From the NCBI GenBank assembly GCA_002682825.1, contig NOKP01000011.1, positions 1,054,420 through 1,118,419 of the forward strand: 64,000 nt of DNA. The letters run 5' to 3'. Below are positions 23,645 to 35,935 of this stretch, piece by piece. Source of the DNA: Neonectria sp. B-13 (Eukaryota; Ascomycota; Sordariomycetes; Hypocreales; Nectriaceae). The notes under the pieces are model-generated. The model worked only from the letters and a program-made list of their open reading frames with translations. It was not told where the DNA came from and ran no database searches. The number at the start of each line of letters is the position of its first letter. The stretch's first letter is position 1. The position numbers were made by a program, and so were the translations under genes.

Positions 23645-24483
23645 ATGGCCGACCCATCCAAGCCCCAAATCTACCCGCGATACTGCTTTCACCTCGCGCC
23701 AACCGTGAATACCTGGTGCCTCTTGCACGTTGCTCTTGTGCACGACCTGGAGCAACATGCAGGCTTTGAAGGTAATCTCATTCTAGATGATTGTCGGAGG
23801 CAACTACTGACCGGCACGAAGGGGAGAACTTTTACTTTTACAAAAACCTGCCTATAAAATGGGTTCGGATCGTTGGGGTGGTCGTCGCGATCGACGAGTA
23901 TGCTGGTCGACGTATCTACACCGTGGATGACAGCAGCGGCGCGTGCATCGAATGCACCATTGGAGTTCCAACAGCTATAAAGAAGGATGTTGCAAAAAAA
24001 GAGGAAAGCGAACCTGCCAAGAAGGCAACGGACATCGATCCGCCCGTAGCCCCGGCGCCCTGCGAGGACATTCGGGTTGGAAGCGTCATCGATGTCAAAG
24101 GAGGTGTATCCATTTTTAGGGATGAGAAGCAGATTAACATCGAGAAGATGACCGCGTTGAAGAGTACCGCACAGGAGGTTGCGCTCTGGGAGAAGAGAGC
24201 TAAGCTCCGCACAGAGGTTCTTGATAAACCCTGGGTGCTTCGAAGGAGAGATATCCGCAGGTGTCACCACGAGGCCGAGCAGAGCGCAGAAAAGGCTGAG
24301 AGGAAGCGAAAGCGGCTCAAGGAGATGATTGAAGGGCGGGCCGTCGCAGAACAGTCGGTGAAGCGGCCGCACGAACAATCCAAGGCCAGCAGCGATAAGC
24401 AGCCAAGCAGCAAAACAAGTCTCGAGCTGAGGCAGATTCTTCAACACGGCGGCGCTGGCAAGTATGATGCACTGGGATTGTGA
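23645..24483 (+). CDS. STN1: Telomere capping protein Stn1 (CST complex)
   Basis: The OB-fold subunit of the CST complex that protects telomeres and recruits DNA polymerase alpha. Two exons, 23645-23771 and 23822-24483, encode 262 residues. The 50-nt intron has donor GTAATC and branch ACTGAC and joins QHAGFEG to ENFYFYKN. The family core is residues 5-80: YPRYCFHLAPTVNTW, then HPI-like LPIKWVRIVGVVVAIDEY and YTVDDSSGACIEC, the diagnostic start of Stn1 OB folds. Further strands follow (VGSVIDVKGGVSIFRDEKQI). The C-terminus is a charged helix and a short tail, so this is the short fungal form without winged-helix repeats. Confidence 0.9.
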
Positions 24484-25983
24484 CTTGGAGTCTTGGGAGA
24501 TGGGCTAGCACTCAATAGCGGCATGGTGTGGGGTGGTCTAGACTTAGGGGACGCGTAACAAGACAAAGTCGATTGTTCAACCACCCACGGCACGGCAGGG
24601 GCGCATTGTGCCATCTTCCGGAATGCTATTCCCATTCAACGTGATGGATTCTGCGTCACAGACTTCTGCATGACATCCCCGTGGCGAACTTGTCGCATTC
24701 GTGGGTCCTGGAACTTTGTCGGAGACATTGGCCACGCAGGCTGGTCAAGTGAAGTTGGGTAGTATTGTCTTAAATCACCCTGAACCTGTGCCGCCGAAGT
24801 GCTGCGCAGGTGATGTCGAGAAAGCAGGGGCGGGGAGAGACAGCGACGGAGAGAAAGCGAGACAGGGACAACCTGACTGTTGCTCATGACTGTCGCTCGA
24901 GTCAGATGTCTCGAATAACTTGGCATTAATGTTTCATCAAAGCGCAAAATGAAGTCGAGTGGGGAGGAGGAAAACAGAATACTTGGCCCTTATCGGACCG
25001 TAATACATCCATCCAAACAGTAACTCCATAGCCAAGCGTCACCGGCGAGCCTCGAGTGATTCGCAGAAGTGAAAGTGTCCAGTTCAGTTCGCTAATCTAC
25101 AGCACATGGGCAATGCAATTTGCGTAATCGCCGCTGGCTCAAAACCAACTTGCAAAAAGGGACGCCGTCGGTTGGTGGGCGGATCCAATAGTCCCGGGAG
25201 CTAGTGTTCAGCCTGCGTCTCGAATGGATCTAACGCCAACTCCAGGCATTCGGGGCTCTGAGATTATTGAGGCTTGCAAGGCTTATTCCCCTTTTGATGT
25301 CGGGTCCTTGCCCTATCTCGCGCCAAGGCCTCGCACCATATGCCAGAGCAGTATCTCAGACGCTTCCTGGCTTGTGGAAGTTGCACTGGTTGAGGCTGAA
25401 CGCCGCCTCCGTCCGCTCTGGTGGCTCTTTCTGGCAGTGATAGTTACTGCACTGACCACGAAGCCGCACGGACTAACCAGGCACCGGATCACATAACGGG
25501 ACCACGCAACGGGACCATGGCTCCCAACCCTGTCTCTGCTTCACACCATCGCCGACATTCCTTGAATCCAGCCAATCCCTTCCTCTCTCACCCTGCGCCC
25601 GACAATTCGCATCGGTGCCATCCTAGCCGCGCATCTCTGCGGACCTGGAGTTATTGCTTTTGCTTTTGGTGTTAGTGCTGCAGTTTTGGAGCCCCCGAGC
25701 CTCGAATCAAGGCTAGCCAGGTAAGGAAGCATGCAGTCCCTCCCGCACCGCGAGACGCCTTCATTTCTCGACGCCGCAGACCCCCTAGCCTCATCAGTGC
25801 GTGGCCCTGGGACTAGTGGAACGGCGGCCATGAAGGCCACCACAGTCTAGAGCCTGACCCTGGGTCAAAGTATATGAGCAATGGATCCCCCTATTCTTTC
25901 CGTGGAAATCTTCAAGAGAGTTCTTGTCAGTTTCTTTGACATCGCAGTTCTCAGCCTGGAGAGCCCCATCTGTCTTCCCCATC
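24484..25983. other. 1.5-kb intergenic region before the GH81 gene
   Basis: Contains the 3' flank of STN1 and presumably a long glucanase promoter. A TATA-like aagtatatgagc lies near 25868-25879, about 110 bases before the GH81 ATG. No gene is recognised. Confidence 0.45.
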
Positions 25984-28885
25984 ATGAAGTCACACTCTCT
26001 TCCAGTATGGCTGTTTTGGCTAACCCAGGCTCAAGGCTTGACTATCCCCGGTGCCGCCGGACCAAACGTGGGCCTTGGAGGAGGTTCCCACGCCCAGTAC
26101 AAGCGTGGCGCCGCTGAGCAGTCGGACTACTTGTCTTCCTACGCCCAAGAAGATATCATTCCCGTCACCGAGTCTGTCAGTGTTAGTACCACTACAATCA
26201 AGACTGGCGAGGTTCAGATTTTACCCTCTCTTTCCGACGTTGAGCCTCACACTACCGGTCTCATTATCACCAAAATCGACGCGTCCGGCGAAAAGAAACA
26301 GGGGCCCCTTCTCACCAGCTCTATTCCCGAGCCAACATCTCTCCTGAAGGCTGCAACAACTGTCTCCGAGGCGAAGAGAGCCGAGGAAACTAGCAACTTC
26401 CTGATCAAGATGGCCGTGGGCTCGGACAACGAACTGGCTAAGAGGGCCGCTGCTGACATCTTTGCAACCCCCGTCGGCACCAGCGCTCCCCCGTCTGTCA
26501 TTTCTAAGCGATCTGATCACCCAGTTCCCCGGTTGGGAATCACCAAGACTGGACCTCTCCAGACCAACAAATTCTACTCCAACTTCTTCCTCGGCGACCA
26601 GACGAGCCCGACTTTCACTTTCCCCTACTCCGTTTCTTGGGTAGGCGGACTGGGCCCGTCCGCCAGCTGGGGTCTCGCCGTCTCTCATATCGAGGAGAGC
26701 CAACGTGTGTTTGGCGACGTCAAGTATAACAACGCAAAGTCATACTACATCAACCCCATCGGCATCCAGTCCATGATCATCTCCGCCAAGGAGTTGGGCT
26801 CTAACACAGTCCTCCGCACCGACGCCATCACCCAGTTCTCCGCCAGAGTCAATCTTCAAAAGGACAGCAGCTCCGCTCCCGCTATCCAGTTCCCTCTCGT
26901 CCAGGGCATGCCATATGTTACCGCCATCTTCAATGGTGCGACGCCTCAGATTCAGTCTGCCGTCTACTTCCGAAGTATGACTCGAGTGACCAAGAACCCG
27001 AAGAGCAACGTTGTCAAATATAATTTTGTCCTAGAGGACGGCACCACTTGGCGTTTGTATGCGTACAAGACCAAGGGTAATGAACTGGACCTCCAGATTA
27101 CTAACAACGGATTGGCTCTATCCAGCTCTGCATTTTACGGCACTATCCAGGTCACCAAGGATCCCCTCACGGCTGGTTCCGAGGCACTGCTTGACGATGG
27201 CTGCGGCATCTATCCCACTACTGTTCTGCTCACCGGTTCTGTTTCCGGAACGAAGGGCACCTACAACTTCAAGTTCGTCCGAGCTGGCCCCCAGACTGGA
27301 AACATCTACATGTACGCGCTTCCGCACCACCTCGAGACCTTTGATGCGGACAGCACTCGCCGTACGAAGACCCTCAAGCTGCAGACGACCACCAAGGGCC
27401 GGGCCACACTGGTTCTGGGATCCCTCTGGACCATGATTGAGCCAACCATGCCCACAAACATGGGACTAGACCCTTGGGATGCCACCAAAGGGCCTCTCAA
27501 GAAGCTCACTGCCAAAGCCAAGGCTGCCATCAAGGCGGTAGCCCAGGTCGAGATTTCGGAGGACATGGTCGCGCAGACGACCACCGATTCTGTGTATTTC
27601 AGTGGAAAGGTCAGTTATTGTCGCTGTTCCGATTCTAGGGAGAGACGATTAATGTGTTCCAGGCCCTTGCCAAATTCGGTCAAATCGTCTATGTTCTCAA
27701 TGACATGCTAGGGGAGAAGGCTCTTGCACAGGCTGGCTTGACGAAGCTCAAGGCGGCCTTTAGCACCTTTGTCAGAAATAAGCAGAAGTATCCTCTGGTC
27801 TACGAGAGTAAGCAACACACCCCGCCAAGGGAGGTTCTTGAATAAACACTGACGATGTTAGGTGCTTGGGGCGGAGTGGTCTCATCTGCGACCTACGTGA
27901 CCGGGGACTCGGGCTTGGACTTTGGCAACACATATTACAACGATCACCATTTTCATTATGGCTATCACATTTTGGCTGCAGCATACATCGCCTATCTCGA
28001 CAAGACCTGGCTTGCTGAGAACAAGGAATACGTCCACTCCCTCATTCGAGATATCGCGAACCCGAGCTCATCCGATCCCTACTTTCCGGCTTACCGAAAC
28101 TTCGACTGGTATCATGGCCACAGCTGGGCTCATGGGCTCTATTCCTCGTGGGACGGCAAGGTAAGTTGAAGTGTGGAGGTATAGTCTCTAGCTGCACCTA
28201 CTAACTAGCTTGTAGAACCAAGAGTCGAGCTCTGAGGATGTCCTGGCGAGCTACGCTGTCAAGATTTGGGGTCAGGTCATTAAGGATACTAACATGATCG
28301 CACGGTAAGTTCCTCCACTAGGAAATATTTGAATTCGAGGGCGCGGTTCTGACAATGTGACATCACAGAGCGAACCTGCAACTTGCAGTCCAGGCTCGCA
28401 GTCTCAAGGAGGCCTACCTTTACACTAGCGACAACACCGCGCAACCTAGCAGCTTCATCGGAAACAAAGTCGCCGGCATCTTGTTTGAGAACAAGATAGA
28501 TCACACAACATTCTTCAGCGCCGAGATTGAAGCGATTCAGGGCATTCACATGATCCCAATCCTCGCACCTACGGCATATACACGGTCGACCACATTCGTG
28601 ACGCAGGAATGGAATGCGTACTTTAGCAGTGGCCGAATCGATGCCATTGACAATGAATGGAAGAGCATCATCTATGCCAACTACGCGACGGTCAACCCTC
28701 AGAAGGCCTGGGACTATTTCACCTCGTCATCTTTCAAGAAAACCAACATTGATGGCGGAGCGTCGCTGACATGGTACATGACGTACGCGGCAGGTGAGTC
28801 AGAATGCGCGACCTTACATGAGGGCGTGGAAGCCCTTGCAAACGAACTATACTAACAGTTTAATCCAGCTTTGGGTAGCATCTGA
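25984..28885 (+). CDS. Secreted GH81 endo-1,3-beta-glucanase
   Basis: Cuts 1,3-beta-glucan in fungal walls, for example at cell separation. Six exons (25984-27609, 27663-27807, 27862-28160, 28216-28304, 28369-28793, 28869-28885) encode 866 residues. A signal peptide ([18 protein letters not shown]) is followed by a roughly 165-residue linker with several Lys-Arg sites (YKRG, AKRA, SKRS). The GH81 module starts near [20 protein letters not shown]. Catalytic candidates are Asp618 ([12 protein letters not shown]) and Glu693/Glu697 (NQESSSED); this D-about 75-E-x3-E layout is the family pattern. The last exon adds only the end ALGSI, supported by branch TACTAAC and the usual family ending. An unspliced reading would add about 20 unrelated residues. 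Confidence 0.92.
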
Positions 28886-30385
28886 GCGGCGAGAGCGACG
28901 TTGCCAGTATGTGGCGCGGCGAGAAGTTCAAGCACGAGACCTGAACCAATGGCTGTGCGGTGCGAGTGAGCGGGGACTGTTGTCAGAGGCCGCAGGTTGC
29001 ATCCTTATTTGGAAACTTGGCATCAGCACCCAGAGCAACATTCTTGGTTAACATTGGGTACTGGCATCGACAGTCAGCATCAGCACGTGTAATACGAGGA
29101 AGTAGGATAGACAACTATAGACAGGGTGGATACGGGTGCGATACCTCGACAGCAGTTTGCTTTGTACTTTTGAGACGGAGGAGGTTATTTGGTTCCATGG
29201 GACTGTACCACACAGGCGTTTGAGGAGAAAGGAGACTAGATATCATCGACCTATTCGTACCGCACTATGCACACCTACTAATACTACGCATATGGTGTTG
29301 GTTTTCCTTTTGCAGTTGCAGTTCGGAGTACGGAGTACTTTGTTCTAGTGCATGAGCTCCCTATCTGAATTGAGTTGTGTAAGTGAGGAAACCAAGAGGA
29401 TAGACTCAAGGTTGCACGTGGCCCAATGAGACCCAGGGGTCAGGGGCCGTTGTCTCGCAGAGCGATTCGGTTGGAGATTACGCAGTCACCCATGTCTTGG
29501 CGATTTCAGGGCGGTGCAGGTGGAAGCTTGATTTGGACGGGCCGAACGGGCAAGGACGAAAAGGAATGCATTCCCGAGCATCCGGCGGCAACGAGGAGGC
29601 AGTGAGGCGCTGGGCCAACCATGAGCCAATGATGACATGGCTGAGGGTGAAGTGACGAATGGAGCAATGCCACGGGCGGAGTGACAGACAGGCCAGAGAT
29701 CGGCGTCAGGGTTTTCAGCGATTCGATTGCCAAGACAGGGCGAAGAGCGAGGCAAAGGAGAAAAAGCACTGCCCCTGGGATTGAGTTTCGTGCCGGCCAC
29801 AGTGACAGTACTTTGTACAGTGGTGGAGAGTGCCAAGATGGTCCCGGTGTTTTTGGTGGAGTGGGATGAGATTTGAGGGAGACGGTGCGCGGCCGTGGGT
29901 TGAGTTGGCGATTTGGTTTCTATCTTGGTGATGGCAGCGATGATCGATGGGCGATGAAGGATCAGTTAATTATGCCACGACGAGAGACCCCGAGTTGAGC
30001 ATGAATAATTCTGCTGAATCGTTGTGATACTGTATCCGTCCTCGTTGGCTGTGAACGAGCGTGATTTACAGATTACTTCAAGACACAAGAGGCGCTGACT
30101 GAGACAGGGCGGTGACTGGCGCTAAATATTGGCGAGGCAAACAGTTATCGATAAGGTTGCCTAGGGCGCCGCTGCAACTGCTTAAGCTTGTTCCAGGGTT
30201 CCCAGCGAGTTGCGATAGAGAATGAAGCGCGTGCCATCGTAATCCCGGGCAGGGAGAGCTCAGCCAGCATGCTTCGCACGTCTGCATCTTGGGTACGGAG
30301 TTGGAGTGTGGGGATTGGAGGGACGGATTCGCCGGAAAGGCGCAGCTGGTGGATTGAGTCTTGCAAGCTTGAGACGAGGAGCGAG

Positions 30386-30432
30386 AGCGAGAGAGAGTGA
30401 GGCAGAGAAAGAGAGAGAGCGAGAGAGAGAGA
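30386..30432. repeat. Imperfect GA microsatellite
   Basis: A purine run of gagagaga units interrupted by gtgaggc and aaag, similar to the run near 8048. Probably slippage-derived. Confidence 0.75.
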
Positions 30433-31774
30433 GCCTTATTGCTGATGGTTGAGATCGTGGACGATGACGATGACAATTGAGGTTGGGAGTTGCTGACAAC
30501 GTGAATCACCAATTGGGGATTATGTACGCGGATGATTTCCCAGTTGACCCTGATTAGGGGAAAGCAAGAAGAAGAAAAACAAGCTTTTTGGGTTGGCCTG
30601 AGGAATACGGAACCACTCTTCCATTGGAGTCGAAATTGACTCGGATAAGTCGCAAACGGACACAAAACAAGGCCGCACGATGTGGCCCCCCATCAACCCC
30701 TGTCGGGAGCTTGTAGAGCTCCATTCGAGGCTCAGAGCTTGTCGGAGCTTGTCATTCAAGTGGCCACAGCCATGTTCGCCCGCTGAGCCACCCACCACCG
30801 CTCTTCGCGCCTCTTGGCGGAAGGGAAAAAAGGTTGGCGGGCTTGGCTCAGCGGGTCGCACCCCTTGCCCCGATAGCTCTCACTGCCCGACGCTGAGTGG
30901 CCCGACGACTGACCTGACAGTGACACATCCCCTGCGTGGTTGCTGGGGGCGGCACTGTACGCTTTTTGCGGGGTGGCGCGAGAGCGATCCAATGGGTACT
31001 ACTTCGTATGGCCCGGTTGTTTGTTGTTGCTGCTCTGTTGTCGCTTTTCGGCGACCTCGGCGATTCCAAATAAACGGCTCGTTCGGCCTCTCTGGTCGGG
31101 CTTGGAACTTAGGTTGTTGAGCGAGGCAGGAGCCGAGAGGGAGAGCAATGAGCACGTTTTGAGGGTGGTTGGTGTCTAGGACGTACGAATCATCGAACAG
31201 CGGGCGCTACGAAAAGAGCTTTCGTCACTCACTGGCCGCATGGGATGGATTGCTGCAGCGGTTGCAGGCCGTCGGGCCTGGGGAGGCATGAGGCATGCAC
31301 AGTGCAAGTGGCCGCAGCGGGCGGCATACAGATAGATCTCTGTGCAGCTCCAGTTAGGGTAGGGACTTGGCTTTGGTGCTAGGCCCACCCACCGGTGGAT
31401 GATGGAGGCCTCCCGCAGTCACACTGTACGCACGTACTCGGCGGACTGGACTCACACACACCTCAGTATCTTTCAACATCCATCCCCTCCATTCCATCGA
31501 CGATAGCGACAGATTCGAGAATCTAGGGCTGTGCAGACTGCAAGGTGCAATCCGGGAACCACTCCTGCCGCCGTGAACCCACGCTCTTTTACTCTTCTGC
31601 CCCTCCCCCTCCCGGTCGAGTGTTTGGCACTTTTACCGCCGTCCCCGTCTCAGAAACTCAGTCGTCATCCGTGTCCCTGGACAGATCGTCGTCACCACTC
31701 GCAACCGCCATCACATCAAAGGCTTGTAAACCGCAGCAAGGCCAGGAACCGCAAAGCCCACGGGGATCCAAGCC

Positions 31775-31788
31775 ATGGTCGGTAAGTA
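31775..31788 (+). promoter_or_regulatory. Upstream ATG directly followed by a splice donor in the VCX1 leader
   Basis: An ATG at 31775 is followed after two codons by GTAAGT at 31782-31787. This looks like a 5'-leader exon end. An AG lies directly before the main ATG (32615-32616); splicing 31782-32616 would make a short out-of-frame upstream ORF, so the arrangement could lower translation. Transcript evidence is lacking. Confidence 0.3.
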
Positions 31789-32616
31789 CTGTTAGTGTTT
31801 CCTCTTCGCCCTGGCGCTTCTAGACCATCCATCTCCAATCCCAATCTTCAATCCACCCTCCGTCGTCCAAAACCACACCAAGGACCCCCAAGTCGAGATT
31901 AGCTTGTCCACCACGCCACACTCAACCATCCAAAACTCTCTGCCACCCTGCCATTCCCCAGTCCCCTCAGGTGCCACCAGAACACACGCGCGGGCTATAC
32001 TACATCATACACATACACACTACGAAGTACACACCGACCAGGAGGCAGTAGAGCGGGCGGAAGATCCAAAGCGAGCTAGCCACTCTCAACCTCCCCCGAT
32101 CTTGCAAATCACAAATCATCAACAAGCCACCGCCAGCCTTTGTTTAGCTCTCTCGGCTCCCTTCCCCTCTCGACCACTCACTAGCTTGCGTCTTCCATTC
32201 CCTTGTTTCTCTTCTATCTCGTCTCATCCGCTCCCTCATCCGTCACTTCCCTCTCTCCCACACATATCCATCTCCCCATCTTGCACACTCGCCCCCAAGG
32301 TCCCAGCAGATCCCGAAACAAGCTCTGCCGAGAAGACTCGACCAGGAACCGAAACACAAGCACAAGCTCCCAGGGTCCCCCTCCACCATTTATCTTCCAC
32401 CCTCCACCATCCACCATCCACACACGAGCCAAGCCCGCCTGATCAGTTCTTCCTCGGGCCCTGTCCGGACGGAACCCTGGCCTTACCTTGAGACTTGCTG
32501 TCCGCTTGCTAGCTTGACGTCGCACACCCGAGAACCATCCAAAGCTGACCATGCTGGCGCCTTGATTCGCTCCATCAACAGCTCTTCCCTCCTTCAACCA
32601 TTCCATTCGACGCCAG

Positions 32617-34253
32617 ATGTCGAACAAATCCAATAACGTCCCCGACGAGACCGCGCCGCTCTTAAACGGCGAGGCCTCGTCAAACTCTCACAGCCATAGC
32701 AATGGCAACGGCCACATCCACATCCGCCACGGCTCCAACACCCTCATCTTCCTCTTCGACTCAAAGTTCACCCCCGGTCTTGAGAGCGACAGCATCGTCG
32801 TGAGAAACCTCGCCTACGTCTGGCACGTCACAAAGATCACTCTCTTGAGCAGTACGTTTTGTGCTGCCCCCAAAACCACGCCTATCGGCCCTCAGAGCTC
32901 CCCTTGAGCTCCAGGCCGATGCGCTGTTCCAAATACCGCGACTAACCCCCTCCCCCCTGTGTAGACTATGTCAACTTCCTCCTCATCATGGTGCCTATTG
33001 GCATCGCCGCTGGTGAGCTGGGCTGGAGCCCAACTGCCGTCTTCACCATCAACTTTTTCGCCATTATCCCCCTTGCCGCCGTCCTATCGTTTGCGACCGA
33101 AGAGATCTCCATCAAGCTGGGTGAGACCCTAGGAGGTCTACTCAACGCTACCTTTGGAAATGCCGTCGAATTGATTGTGCGCATACATTCTTGACTGTAG
33201 ATTTGGAATTGAGGACGCTGACTGTTGTATAGGTCAGCATTGTTGCGCTGAAGGACAACCAGATCGAAGTCGTCCAGGCCTCAATGCTCGGGTCTATTCT
33301 TTCCAACTTGCTTTTGGTTATGGGAATGTGCTTCCTCCTCGGTGGTATTCTGCATCGTGGCGAGTCGGGCAATGGCCGAGAGCAAACGTTTTCTTCGGCG
33401 ACTGCCCAGACGACTTGCTCAATGATGACCCTGTCCTCGGCTTCCCTCGTCATCCCCGCTGCTGTATGTCACCCTGGCGCTTGTTCCTGATTTCCTGTGG
33501 ATATGAACTAATTTTCTCTAGCTTTACGCAGTCCTTGACCACAACGGCTCCGACGACAAGCTCAAGAGCGTCCTCACTCTTTCGCGCGGAACCGCAATTA
33601 TCCTCCTTCTGCTCTACGTCCTGTACCTCGTTTTCCAGCTCCGAACCCACAGCAACCTTTTCGATGCCGAGAACCAGGACGGAGAGGTACACGAGCCCGA
33701 GGAGCCCGCCATGGGCCCTGTTGCTGCTGGAATGGTGCTCGTCGTGACCACAGTTCTTGTCGCCATCTGCGCTGATTACCTCGTTGGAAGCATTGACCCG
33801 TTGGTTGAAACTGCTGGCATTAGCAAGGCTTTCATTGGTCTGATCCTGATCCCCATTGTGGGCAACGCCGCCGAACATGTCACTGCCGTGGTGGTTGCGT
33901 GCCGAGACAAGATGGACCTGGCCATGGGTGTTGCCATTGGCTCTAGCATCCAGATTGCTCTGCTCGTCACTCCCTTCCTCGTTATTGTTGGCTGGATCAT
34001 TGGTCGGGATATGACTCTCCACTTTGAGACCTGTAAGTTTATGCTGCATCTGCCTCGCGCGCCGTAGCTGTGCTAACGTTTCTTTACTACAGTCCAGACC
34101 GTTGCCTTCGCCGTTTCGGTTCTTGTTGTTACTTACACTGTCCAAGATGGCAAGTCCAACTATCTCGAGGGCGCCATGCTTCTCGGTCTCTACCTCATCA
34201 TCGCCCTGGCCTTTTTCGCCACTCCCAGCGATGCTTTTGACTCTGGCATTTAA
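32617..34253 (+). CDS. VCX1: Vacuolar Ca2+/H+ exchanger (CAX/Vcx1 family)
   Basis: Moves cytosolic calcium into the vacuole in exchange for protons. Five exons (32617-32851, 32965-33176, 33233-33463, 33522-34032, 34093-34253) encode 449 residues with about 11 membrane helices. The two alpha repeats are clear: [17 protein letters not shown] with [12 protein letters not shown], and [17 protein letters not shown] with [12 protein letters not shown]. Each carries the GNAxE motif whose Glu binds Ca2+. Between them is the acidic loop [16 protein letters not shown]. The N-tail contains a His/Asn/Ser-rich run. The second splice joins ELI to VSIV. The 5' leader is long (over 800 bases). Confidence 0.93.
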
Positions 34254-35935
34254 AGCGCCTTAGCCGCTTTGTTCACCTCTACTATCACCTTGTTTTTCCT
34301 TATAAGAGTCAATAGGTCATATTATGGCCGCCGATACGTTCAAGTAGCCGACTGCTACTTCTACAACCAGCGCAGCTTGGCCTGCGCTACAACTGAGGTT
34401 TAATCCCACGACACGTGTTGGGACAATTCCAACCAGTTCTGCCCGCGCTAATTTCTTTGGTTCATTTTTCACCCTTGTATTAGTAAGAGAGTCAGGCTGC
34501 GCGGAACGAGCAGACTTGGGGGGTGGTAACGCCGATAGGGACGGTAAAAGAGAGGATGGGAAAGGATCAAAGGATCGGTGATACATTACGTACTCACGCT
34601 CCTCTTTTATTGAGTTAAGAAAAGGTCCGAATTTTCATTGTAGTTGTCTGGTTATGCTCTTTGTTTTTTTTGTAATCGTTAGGCTGCAAAGTCTGGAAAC
34701 GGGGCGGCAAGATATGAAGAAGAAAAGAAGACGCAGTGCTAAACGGAAGGCGTCAAGGTGCGGGCCAGATTGTTTGCATGCTTGCTTGTCTCCTTGGTAT
34801 CTAGTAAAAAAAAGTCTATTTCAACGACAGAGTCATGGAGGGAACTGTCAGGTTTGATTGTTCTCGTCTTTCTATTTCCCGCTTGATGAGTAGCTGAGAG
34901 GGTCAGAGCGAAAACACTGGCAAATGATGGGCGTCCCCGCCGGTCTATGACCTTGTGTGTGAGTGTCTACTTCGTACCTGCACATGTTTCCTTTCTTTAT
35001 CCCTGTGGCGGCGTCATTCTTCCAAACAATTCCTTTCTTTTGTCGACCTCAGCTGGAATCAAGCGAACTGGGACATGCATGGTCGTCAGTTCAAACCCCC
35101 GCACCACTGGGTCAACTCCGCCTTGCGATTGATTACCATGCAGGACATGTGCAACTAGTAGTAAGGCTGAATTCGCAACACGACCAACAGAAGCTCCAAT
35201 TTCAAGACATATCTTACGTGCAGCACTAGACCAGCCCGTAAAGTGGCCGTGACCTATGCCCCCGGTGTCAGGGCACTGCGTGGGATTTGTTTCGATTTTA
35301 ATAGGCGGACGGTGGGCTGCAACGTCCGAAGACCATGTCCCGTCAATGCCAGGCATCTAGACCGTTCTTCCTCTTCGCGACACTGGGCGCCTGCGAGCCC
35401 ATGGAGGAAGTCTTGAGAGTGTGCTGCAAAAAAAGAAGAAAAAAAGAATTTGATTGGGAAACAAGTGGCTCTACGCTGGTTCAGGTCAGATTACTATTAT
35501 GACCCGAGTGACAAAAATAATCAATCATATGGTAATATATGGCTTCCCTCTTCTTCTTCTTTTTTTGGTCTTTTTTTCTTCCTTAAGAGCGTCTTCTTTT
35601 TCAACTCTTGCGTTTCTTTTCTTCTTTTTTTTTTTGTTGCAGGGAATCGAACAAGGCGCAGTATTCGTAGATACTTCCAAGAGGCAGTAGCTACTCTAAC
35701 TATCCCGTTATGTGACATCCTCCACATGTTGCTGGGAGTGGAAGAGTTAAATTACTTAATAAGGGTGCCTTGGCTGTGCCATGGGAGGCCATTAAGGTTG
35801 TCGGTTAACTTGGGCGAGGACGGGCATGGTCCCCGCTGACTGTCATCACGTAAGACAAGGCGGCAGGAGGTGAAAGGGAGAAATAGTTTAGTATTCGTGA
35901 TGGGCATCTGCCCGGAGTTGCACCACCTTCTATTT
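34254..35935. other. 1.7-kb intergenic region, convergent
   Basis: 3' flanks of VCX1 (plus) and UTP14 (minus). A long pyrimidine tract rich in T and TTC lies at 35548-35640. Short frames show no family resemblance. No tRNA-like fold was recognised. Confidence 0.5.
35548..35640. repeat. Poly-T/CTT low-complexity tract
   Basis: Several T runs of 7-11 bases joined by cttc. It could be a slippage-prone spacer or a poly(A) end of an old inserted element on the minus strand; no flanking duplication was noticed. Confidence 0.5.

Larger units (their letters stand above)
28886..32616. other. 3.7-kb gene-poor region before the Ca2+/H+ exchanger
   Basis: No family-like gene is seen on either strand. 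Features are a GA-rich microsatellite at 30386-30432 and, from about 31440, pyrimidine-rich leader-like DNA continuing to the exchanger start codon. Other open frames are short and of low-complexity composition. Confidence 0.5.

Noticed and set aside
30078..30665. 195-codon minus-strand frame rich in Ser/Leu
   Set aside because: It reads through the GA/CT microsatellite; low complexity explains its length.
35020..35180. Possible tRNA because of gttcaaacccccgc
   Set aside because: The B-box-like bases lack a matching acceptor stem, anticodon arm and A box at the right distance.
35548..35640. Retroelement poly(A) end
   Set aside because: Only a T-rich tract is visible; no reverse-transcriptase remnant or target-site duplication was found.
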